Shown here piece after piece: positions 55,619 to 64,000 of a stretch of DNA of 64,000 nucleotides. The notes under the pieces are model-generated. The model saw only the letters and a list, made by a program, of their open reading frames with translations, did not search any database and was not told the DNA's origin. Made by a program: the position numbers and the translations under genes. Position 1 is the stretch's first letter. Each line of letters starts with the position of its first letter. This stretch comes from Plasmopara viticola (lineage: Eukaryota > Oomycota > Peronosporomycetes > Peronosporales > Peronosporaceae): NCBI GenBank assembly GCA_001695595.3, contig MBPM02000019.1, positions 620,001 through 684,000 on the forward strand, read 5' to 3'.

Positions 55619-57086
55619 ATGGAGCTCTCGGATCAAGAAGAGACATCGTCACTGGATGTGGACGACGTCAACGACGACGAAGAAGAGGTGGATATCTTTC
55701 TATCCAGCTCAACAGCCTCCGTGCAAATTTCCTCGCCTTCCAGCGATCGGTTGTCTATGATTCCGCTGGCTTCGCGCCGCTGCGTATCCAAGGAGATGCT
55801 TGAGCAGATGCCGACGCTTAGTATCAGCGTACGCATTTACAACACATGCACGATTTTGAACTTAGAACTTGTCTAATATATCGCATTGATGGTAGACTCG
55901 CTATCATGAAGTAACCGTATGCAAACCTTTTGGATGTTTTCACTTGATGCAGCTCATCGAGAAGTCGATCCAAGTGGGAGCGCTCTTTACACCCAAACTC
56001 TTTGTACCCAAGGAAATCTGGCAGCAAGATAGAGTCAAGCTAGCGGGTGTTGCACTTAAAGTGGAAGTGTTCCACCTGCTTAAGCAAGGATTTGAAAAGA
56101 TTAGTGTAAGTTTCAAGATTTGAGTGTTCATGGCGATTTTCTTCATGGTCATGTGTACCTTTTGTAGCATGTATTACCGCTATCATCTGATACTTCAAAA
56201 GCGGCATTTGTTCAAGAACTAGACGCGCTTTTAGAGTTTGCGAGACTGGAGAGGGTGCAATTGACCCGTTCGTTTCCATATTTGCCGCAGGATAAAAGTA
56301 TGACTGCCCCTCAACAGATGCGTGGAGCAAGTAGCAGTGGGGTGAGTAGAGAACCAGTGCAGGAACGTTGCGTAGAATACTAAGATGGTGGAGAAAATGT
56401 TTGCAAAGGTGGAAGAAGGATCAGTGGGGGCTCACTCTTCAGGCCTAAACATCGGCAAATTGACGCATTTAGCCTTTGGGTTTGGGCGCATGGTCAAGAA
56501 GCAAGCAATCGCTGCTGTAGAACGCGTTGGAGCCGCCCCGTCCGTTTCTGTGTACGTGATAGGGCAATTGAGCGGCTATGATGAAAGCTGATTGTGGCAT
56601 TATCAGATCCATTGATGAGCTTGACGAATACGCGGCTGTGCTCTGTATGTTCTTCAACTCTACGCGTGGCATTGGTAAGATGCGATTGTGATCTCTAACA
56701 GTTGAGCAACGCCAGGTTTAGTGACTGTTTGTGCTGATGATATGACCATGACAGAGCAATTGTTAGGACTACGAGCAGATGCGGATGGAGCCCAAGAACA
56801 AGTCAACGACTCTAAGGCCGACAGGAAGAGTGCGCAGTTGGACTTTGCTACCTTGAAAAAGCTAAAAGACCTCGGTAAGCTTCGATCTTCGTCTATACAT
56901 AGAGGTGTAGTACGCTAACCTTTGCTCAATTATGCAGCGATCTTTCTCGACGAGATTGTGATCAAGCTTGTTATGCGTGATGTCCACACTCTTTTGGACC
57001 TGTACATGCGGCGACTCACGCGTCAATTTGGCGAGTTTACCATCGAGCAGGCGGCGCTAAAACGCCGGCCGTCCGTGTCGGCTTAA
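55619..57086 (+). CDS. seven-exon gene, unrecognised 359-residue protein
   Basis: Proposed exons are 55619-55828, 55953-56105, 56168-56341, 56385-56551, 56607-56674, 56716-56874 and 56938-57086. Total 1080 nt, with every junction in phase. The donors are GTACGC, GTAAGT, GTGAGT, GTACGT, GTAAGA and GTAAGC, and all acceptors are AG; introns are 40-125 nt. The protein begins with an acidic Ser/Asp/Glu-rich segment (about 1-30). Mixed helical sequence follows, including FTPKLFVPKEIWQQ (about residue 80), a basic FGRMVKKQAIAAVERVG stretch, and a helical C-terminal part with DEIVIKLVMRDVHTLLDLY. No signal peptide or membrane helix is seen. I do not recognise the family; it looks like an intracellular helical protein. 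Intron 3 ends at TAAG and is the least certain junction. An in-frame upstream start at 55532 is possible but less likely. Confidence 0.75.
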
Positions 57087-57151
57087 TATATTCCTTAAAG
57101 AGAGTTCCGTTGTCTTTTCGTTAAGTACGATGTCTCAGCAGTTCAGCCCTC

Positions 57152-59320
57152 ATGTCGTCGACCAAGAAGAAGTCCAGGAAGAGCTCGTCGTCGCGGCCGC
57201 ACGGCACTCCAGTAGACGAGTGGAAGCGCTTTACGTCGCCTGATGGACATGTATACTTTCATAACGCGGCATTAAACGAGAGTAGATGGGAACTGCCCGG
57301 TGCGAACGAGGCTGAGCCTCGCCGATTAAAAGGAGGCAAGCAAACTTTTGCTGCAAATAAAGAAATTGTAGAACAAGCAAGGCTTGTGAAACGAGAAGAA
57401 TCTCGAGATCAGGATTATGTGTCGAAAGACGAGAAGAAACGTTTACAAGGCAGCAAGGGCGTAGCGGAAGAGACGGACACTAGCACAGCGTCCAAGCCCA
57501 AGAATGCCATGTTTCAGAAGCTGCAGGCATCGCTGGAAGGAAGACTTCAGGGACCTATGATGGGGAGGTTGCAGCCACCTCCCATGCTTGATAATCGACA
57601 AAAGGAAGAGGTGGAGTCGGTTCCAGCGATGACGACCCAATTTTCTGATAAGCAGTACGAGGCTGAGACGGCTGGAATGGGTGCAGCTGAGCGGCTGCGC
57701 TTCTTACGAAAGAAGAGGCAAGAGAGTATTAGCAGTAAGAGGGAGGGCGTTGCTGCCGACGATTTTTTGACCGAAGTAGCCAACAATTTGAAGAAGAAGG
57801 GCGTGGTAGTGAAGCATCACGAGAAACAGCGTACTGGCAGTGCGAAAGGGCTGGACTGGAAGCTACAAGAAGAGTCTGAGGTGCAACACAAACGAGAAGA
57901 TATGGAAAAGGAAAGGGCGAAAAAGGAACAGAAAGCGATAGAGCAACAGCGCGAACAAGAGCGCGCGAGGCAACGGGAGGCTGAACGCCAGCACGAGCTA
58001 GAAAGACAAGAAAGACGGAAGAAGCAAGAAAAGAAAGCGAAGAAAAAGAAAGATTTTACGAAAGAAGATGATGCAGCTCGCGATATTCAATTCAATGATA
58101 CAGCAGATGGTCCTAATGCAGACGCTTCAAGTACTGCAGACCTGTCGACGGTACCGGTCGAAAACAATGCGGATGTGTCGTCACCAGACCGCAGGGCGCA
58201 CAGGAGACGTCGAAGAAGTAATTCTGACAGATCGACTCAATTTGCCGGTCAAAGTCAATCTGAAAGTGTAGAGAACGCAGTAAACGGTGAGTACACCGCA
58301 GCCTCGGAGGTTGCTATAGTCAAAGAGGAAGAGAAACGAGAGCGTGAAGAAGTACGAGCTTGTACAGAGCGTGAAACAGAAGTGGCTGCAGTGAAACAAC
58401 ACACTGAGATGGCATCGAACTCATCGCGGCGTAAGTCAGTGTCCAGTTCCAAGCTAAGGACTCGCTCTACAAGTGGCTCTGAGGCTGGAAAGGATGCACG
58501 AGCGAAGGAAAAGCAGATCCGTCGTGAGAGACGGCGGATGGCAAAAATGAAAGCAATGCTTGCTGCCCAGAGCTTGGAGAGTGAAGAGCCGCACCACGAG
58601 CGTGCACAGCAAAACGTAGATAACAGCGCTACATCACCTGCTGGCCCAGGTCACGCTGGGTGGTATGCTTCGAATGGTCAACCGCTTCCCGGACAGCCAG
58701 TGCAAGGACAGCCATCACTCAATGGAGGGGTGTTTCCACAGTATCCGTACGTCTTGATGCCACCTTATGTACCTTCGCCGTATGGATATTACGCAATGCC
58801 AATACCCATGTACGCTTACGGAATCGTTCCTCCAGCACATCAACCAGTGACTCCAACTCCTCCACCTCCGACGGACGGAGTAGTGGCACTCGTACCACAC
58901 GAGGCGGATTACGGTAATACGTTTGGTCAGCAGCCTTTCCCAGCATTAAGTAGGTGCAAATGCTGTAAGGGCGTTGGCGTGGGACTCGTAGAAAAGAATG
59001 ACGTCTGCGCGCATTGCAACCGGCTTCGTCTCGCTTTCATCGTCGATTCCGCTCAAATGCGACAGCGCTGCTCTGTATGTGGGGGATGGGGATTCAAATT
59101 ACTGCACGCGAAAGGAATGTGTTTACACTGCACTCGGCAGACAGCTCAAAAGGCGCAGGCAAGGCTGGTTAGTAAGGCTGCAAATTCACCCTGCCGCGTT
59201 GGACCTTCTCGTGCTGCAGCCTCACGGAGCTCGGTTATAATAAATGCATCTAAAAACGATGAGCTGGATGGTATTGATTGGGATAATTCTTCGTCTGATG
59301 ACTCTGATTGGGACGAGTGA
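57152..59320 (+). CDS. WW-domain protein with tandem C-terminal CxxCxGxG zinc motifs
   Basis: The gene encodes a 722-residue intronless protein. A WW domain spans about residues 20-52 (Trp24, Tyr35-Phe36, Trp46, Pro49), expected to bind proline-rich or phospho-Ser/Thr-Pro ligands. Residues about 230-300 are a long Lys/Glu/Arg/Gln-rich, probably coiled-coil, helix. A Pro/Tyr/Gly-rich stretch (about 510-580) could itself be a WW ligand. Two zinc-binding units follow: CKCC.KGVGVG...CAHC (602-622) and CSVCGGWG...CLHC (640-660), each CxxC-x13-CxxC and resembling DnaJ-type zinc motifs. The tail is acidic (DWDNSSSDDSDWDE). WW plus charged helix suggests an RNA-processing or scaffold role, but no family name can be assigned. 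The start lies 65 bp after the preceding gene's stop. Confidence 0.85.
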   Translation: MSSTKKKSRKSSSSRPHGTPVDEWKRFTSPDGHVYFHNAALNESRWELPGANEAEPRRLKGGKQTFAANKEIVEQARLVKREESRDQDYVSKDEKKRLQGSKGVAEETDTSTASKPKNAMFQKLQASLEGRLQGPMMGRLQPPPMLDNRQKEEVESVPAMTTQFSDKQYEAETAGMGAAERLRFLRKKRQESISSKREGVAADDFLTEVANNLKKKGVVVKHHEKQRTGSAKGLDWKLQEESEVQHKREDMEKERAKKEQKAIEQQREQERARQREAERQHELERQERRKKQEKKAKKKKDFTKEDDAARDIQFNDTADGPNADASSTADLSTVPVENNADVSSPDRRAHRRRRRSNSDRSTQFAGQSQSESVENAVNGEYTAASEVAIVKEEEKREREEVRACTERETEVAAVKQHTEMASNSSRRKSVSSSKLRTRSTSGSEAGKDARAKEKQIRRERRRMAKMKAMLAAQSLESEEPHHERAQQNVDNSATSPAGPGHAGWYASNGQPLPGQPVQGQPSLNGGVFPQYPYVLMPPYVPSPYGYYAMPIPMYAYGIVPPAHQPVTPTPPPPTDGVVALVPHEADYGNTFGQQPFPALSRCKCCKGVGVGLVEKNDVCAHCNRLRLAFIVDSAQMRQRCSVCGGWGFKLLHAKGMCLHCTRQTAQKAQARLVSKAANSPCRVGPSRAAASRSSVIINASKNDELDGIDWDNSSSDDSDWDE

Positions 59321-59329
59321 CTGGTGCCA

Positions 59330-60970
59330 ATGTCTTAATTAATATATACAGAGAATAGTCTACGTGAACACACTAAAGTTGCAGCAAAAGTTTCATTGGG
59401 ATGCTGCCATAGTGCGGAGAAAGTACCAGCATGTGTGTAAGGTCTGCTATGTATGCCTGACGAATTCGCTCGTCGATTAACGTTCATTCCTGCTGATGTG
59501 GGCCAACTCCAAATGTGGCCTGCACGAATTTGCGTCGAGTTTTGTCCAACTTGTATACCAGACTCCATATTCGCGCGAGGAATCACAACCATTTTGAGTT
59601 TGCCAGGGTTTTGTTCAGCACGGAGCTTACAGTCCCGAATAATGACTACCATCTTGCCATTAAAGTAGGACAATAGTGGCGTATCTATTGTTACCTCAAG
59701 GAATGCATGTGTAAGATAGATCACAAAAGGGCTCACTCTCAGAAAAAGCACATTAAACATTTTCGGTGCGCACTACATTGCTAATAACTAATTGGTATAG
59801 ACGGATCTGCAGCCCGAGCTGACTAAACTGAAGCAATGACTTGTTCACTTTCGTCCTCATCGAGTTGTAATAACGCGCATTCAATGTCATAGTCCGAGTA
59901 ATCGCGAACGACGCAAAATGTCTTTGAGTCACCCGTCACAAACCAGACCGGATCCTTCTTAAGACTTTTATTTATATAAAAAAGCAGGCGGGTGCTACCT
60001 CTCCTAGCACTATTATACAGAACGGCTTTCGCTTTCTTGGGGCCTGATTAATCTTGATAGCTGCTTTTAACAGAAGGAAGGAGTCTAATCTTCTCCATCG
60101 CAGATGAAATCTGGTCGAGGGGAAATGAATATTAATTGGTCCTCATGACCTCAAAATCTTGCCTTTGGCAGCTTGGTTGGACCTCCACGGCTGACCGATC
60201 AACTTCAGATCGGCTATAGGCACGTATTTGTTAGGCTTGACGAATTGTTAATCGTCGAAAGGACCTCTTCGTCATAGACAAATGAACCCCTTACGCTACC
60301 CTGACCTAAATACAGTCACCTCTCGGCTTCTACTTATCGAAGTACACTACCAGTAAAAAATTGCAGATTCGACAACATTGAACGGTCCGATACGATCAAA
60401 TCGACGCCTAAACAATTCCATTAATCTGCCAAGTACTCCTTTTGTATTACATTTTCGAACGATAATCTGTGTTCTTCTTGATAAAATTCGACAAAGCTTC
60501 AGCCACCTTAGCGAATCTTGAGGTGTACTTGTGTCAGCTTTTTGACACGCCATGTGACCAACCTCGGGCCTCTAGCTCGACAAAACTGATCGATTCGCAA
60601 TTCGCCAGATGTGCTCGAAAGCAGTGCTTTTCAATTACGCACCCTTACACGAAATTTTTCTTCAGCTGCAAAAATGCATTAGCTTGACGCTTATTCGTGC
60701 GCATATACTCGAGATTATCACAAATCGATAGTCAAAATCTCCACATCTGTCTTTCCGCGCCCTGCGCAACTATGGACAAATTGCTGTCAAAATATGTCGA
60801 TGCGCCCTGTGAGACCTGGACTGTTGCGTCACCAAACGATAAAACATTGGAAAAGTCATGACCAATCGCTCTTCGAGCATACAGCTCAAAATGCTGATCG
60901 TACATCAATATTTCGCATGAGGATTTGAATGTGTTAATCAGCGCACTAAACATTGGACATCCTGCCATAT
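59330..60970 (-). mobile_element. decayed Ty3/Gypsy pol fragment (RT, RNase H, linker)
   Basis: Reading the minus strand from high to low coordinates gives a degraded VSTPSGMLWEWLVMP-like block and RLVTQ..RSHRAH (60.9-60.8 kb). A PQDSLRWLKLCRI block (about 60.5 kb) corresponds to QKDLRKWLGLANY. SKTFCVVRDYSDYDIECALLQ (about 59.93 kb) corresponds to the RNase H block FSVVCDASDFAIGCALLQ. LRAEQNPGKLKMVV (about 59.6 kb) corresponds to FEVKYKPGKLNVVADALSR, the RNase H end. Spacing between blocks fits a Gypsy pol. The integrase and 3' LTR are missing: the remnant ends at the 3' end of the WW gene. Confidence 0.65.
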
Positions 60971-63900
60971 TGTTTTGCAGAAAATTCTGTTTTAGGGATC
61001 GAAGTCGAGGCCTGGATGGTGGCCGTACTTATCTTACTAAAAGCGTGTCAGGTGCATTATTTACTATTTTGCTTTTTGATAGAGGGGTTTCGGGTAAAGC
61101 GGCAGCACTAACATCCCCTTTTCAATCTCGTACGAAAGATGGGTCACATCGATCCTTTAGTAGAGCTCAATACCGCGTCACGCATCTTTGTGCATATAAG
61201 AGCACTAGATCTTATGACAGACACTTCTATTAAACAGAAACACGGAAAAAAGGTCTCGTGTAAACTATGGATCAGATATATTCTTCAAAGGGAGATTTAC
61301 AATGTCCATTGAGTGCTTCTTTGTTGTCTTTTAATACAATAGCTATAATGCATAGCTCTCTTTATGGTCAAATGGCAATTACCTAAGCTATAATTAAGAA
61401 TTTGCAAGCTCTGTCATAGATTTTTCGTTCAGCTGAAGCAGAGCATTCACTGACAGATTAAAATTATCCTGGCTAATCCTGCTTTGACCATACTATCATT
61501 CCCCTTTATATAGATTTATCGCCGAGCTCTATTACCACTGACTGACGGATCTATCGAAGACATCTTCTGCTCATGCATGAGGCTTTTGCCCATGCTTGAG
61601 TGCGACATTACTTTTCATTGACGAGACCAGCAATCTTTACGGGACGATAGATGTTGCATTCGTATAAGCTCATATTAGCAGCGACATATACGCTCTCTGC
61701 AAGCGTTTATAAAGACAGCGCTCCAATTGCCTCGAGCTCTGGTCGACTGTCTTACGTTAGACATACAGTAAATGCTTCTCACGACATGCGTCACATTGTG
61801 GGCTTCATGTCACGCTACATGAATTGTCAATGTTGACCCCATGATGTTTTGACTCACAGCCAATTTAGTACGTAGCAAGCGTTATTTTTGATGAGCTTTG
61901 TTTTCAGTACTACGCGCCATGATCAGCGACTAATCTTAATGCTCTAGTCTAGAGGCGGTCACGACGTTAACGGCATACGGTGAGTGCTATCTTCCTCGCG
62001 CACTACTCAGTGAATATTGTACCACTCCACGTGCAGCGATGAAGCTTTATCTAAGTCGCCTTGGCTCTGTTGCAATTTTGGCACAACTCAAATGCTGTAT
62101 ATCACGAGCGCCGTTTAGTGGTTTTCATGTTCCCCCATGTGCAATGATAGGACCTCACCAATGCTGCTTTGTCTTGATTGTATAAATATGTTCCATGACA
62201 TGCAGAGCGCGCGAATACTAGCGAGCACCGCTCAGTGATTCACTCGCCACTAAGTGTTTTAGACGGTTATTCTCATCCAGCCAGTGTACAATTCCAGCAT
62301 TACAATGTTCAAATCGTTATACAAATCATTAATGTGTCTACGCTAATAACACTTTGCTTCCTAGCATAAGATTTTTCATGACATATCTAAGCTTCACAAG
62401 GAGCAAACTGGGCGTCATTAAAGGTATTGGCATTATAATTAACCCAGATTCGTAGAGACCCAGTCGCACAACAGTCCATACCTCGCTAGATTGAATAACG
62501 TACGACCCTAATTTAGTCGTGGAACTCCACACCTGTTATCCTGTGAGCCTGTTCTCTTTCTGTCGCTAAAATACCTGTAGCATAGCAATGTTGCGTTGTG
62601 CTTGCAGGGTCTTAGCATTTGCCTTGAATCGTTCACAAAAGCGCTAAGCCATATGCCGACGCTCAGAGTCATTTGGGACCGACCATGGCTTACTTAAATT
62701 CCTTACAGCAGCCCTTACCTTCAGCAAGTCAGGCGTGCAAGCACGATCCGTGTTATAGAGCACAAGGCTTTCAGAGCTAAAATTTGTCGACCGTTCATTC
62801 TCACTGAGGCTCGGCAGGGCTTCAATCTTTTGTGCAGGCCGCCCGGTGTCAACTGGCTTCGCCTTTTTTCCGCTGCATATCAGGTGACTTATTGGCCGTA
62901 ATGTTTCAGACATCTGAGCCTTGGGGTTCTTCGCGCAAGAGATATCGCAGCACAAACGGCTGTGCATCAATCAACGGACACCCATAGGCTGCCAAGCAGC
63001 GCGAAGATGTATCAGTGTCTTAGCTGAATCCTTGAGGACTACACCACCGATAAAAATTGCCGTTGTGAAGCTCTCCTACTCGTGTTGCTTTTAGGTAAAA
63101 CTTGGATGTCGGCGTCAAAATGATCAAGTGCACACAGAATATACTTCTTCAGGCCCCTCCTGTACGCAATTTGTGTATGGAGAAGGTGAAAGCTGCCTTA
63201 AATGAGAAAAGTCGACGGTCACTTCACCCAACAGAGCACGAAGCTTCGGAACAGAGTCCACTTAATCCTTTTTTCTCTAGCGGGGCGCGATATGCGTAGC
63301 TGGGTGGCAAAAAAAGCTTGTCCCAGCTAACACTTCAGCTAATTTTATGTGGAAAACGCTGCCTTGACTCAGGTATTGCACATAAGAGTCCATTTCTGTG
63401 CTCTTTTACCAATCTTCGAGGTATCCAGATCCACTTTCTGCTGCTCCATTCAACGTTGAGTAAGAGAAATTTGATGCGGGGCTTAAGGGATGCGCGAAAC
63501 CGCCGTAAGGTCACGACGTGATAATGACTATCGTATAGTAGAGTTCCTTTGTAAACGCCACGTAAATTTTGTTTACGGAAAGCCCAAGCGGCGTAGAAAA
63601 TAATTAAAGAACTGCTCTACGAGAAAATTTGCATTGACCGTGTATTGCTTATCCAGACGATCTCCATCTTCCTTCGTTAAGCCGATGTTGAAAAAAAAAG
63701 TGGACTTGCGGCTTGTGTCATAACTCCGCGACAGGCATGTCACAGATCCCATTGTCATATGCGTCATTGTTGGGTCTTACCGTAGGTTGTCGTCGTTGAA
63801 TTTCCTTTTCTTCTTCCGTGTTCCAATGCCAGTGATACTACCAGTTAAATCATACTAGATTGAGTTTTGACCCTTAAATTCGCCCTGAAGCTTCTTGTTT

Positions 63901-64000
63901 TGACGATTAAGTCCCTTCGCATGGCCGACAAATCTATGAAATTGTATCCTTTATCGTAGCAATGCGAATAGCAAAGCTTTGCTCGATCAACGCTTTGGTA
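60971..64000. other. gene-free region, nothing recognised
   Basis: Only short open frames (up to 108 codons) are present. None has recognisable motifs, and no repeats or RNA genes were identified. Some of it may belong to the upstream part of the Gypsy remnant. Confidence 0.35.

Noticed and set aside
59335..59760. 141-codon minus-strand ORF with an Sm/LSm-like look (LLSYFNGKMVVIIRD)
   Set aside because: The following LRAEQNPGKLKMVV block matches the RNase H end of Gypsy pol (FEVKYKPGKLNVV), and RNase H core blocks lie just upstream on the same strand, so it is a retroelement remnant.

Overview
The window reads as a nuclear segment of a plant-parasitic oomycete (Peronosporales: Phytophthora or a downy mildew). 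Three things support this: a small secreted protein with an RXLR-EER-type leader, mostly intronless large genes beside one gene with short GT-AG introns, and a retrotransposon load of Ty3/Gypsy, Ty1/copia, LINE and tRNA-type SINE sequence typical of these genomes. Species cannot be named from the sequence alone.

Layout. 1-8.0 kb is gene-free decayed DNA with Gypsy pol remnants (minus strand, about 0.57-1.29 and 4.25-5.11 kb), a tandem repeat and a long near-perfect hairpin (3660-3768). 8.04-10.56 kb holds a five-helix membrane protein with an LTA-synthase-like sulfatase-fold domain. 10.6-21.8 kb is again gene-poor, with a Gypsy integrase remnant, a second perfect hairpin (13735-13794) and an intact-looking SINE with target-site duplications (20277-20628). 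21.8-30.9 kb is a compact gene island: an RXLR-like effector candidate, a DDX21/50-type DEAD-box helicase, a CBM20-GT20-TPP trehalose-phosphate synthase-like protein transcribed divergently from the helicase, and an inverted second copy of the sulfatase-fold gene. 31.9-36.3 kb is a decayed copia element with both LTRs, followed by a probable dead RXLR gene; 38.2-39.4 kb is a second copia remnant. 39.5-55.5 kb consists of two LINE copies abutting head to tail on the minus strand, the first badly decayed and the second almost open. 55.6-59.3 kb is a second gene island: a seven-exon gene for an unrecognised 359-residue protein, then a WW-domain/zinc-motif protein 65 bp downstream. 59.3-61.0 kb is another Gypsy remnant; 61-64 kb shows nothing recognisable.

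How the parts relate. The two sulfatase-fold genes have the same length (841 aa), lie in inverted orientation, and are almost identical over their 3' ends but clearly diverged over the N-terminal membrane half, suggesting gene conversion. The trehalose protein has lost signature residues in both enzymatic domains, suggesting a regulatory or sensing role. The helicase, effector and trehalose genes share short intergenic regions. No operons or CRISPR arrays were found, and no tRNA gene apart from the tRNA-like head of the SINE. Similarities are judged by eye from translated motifs, not by database search.
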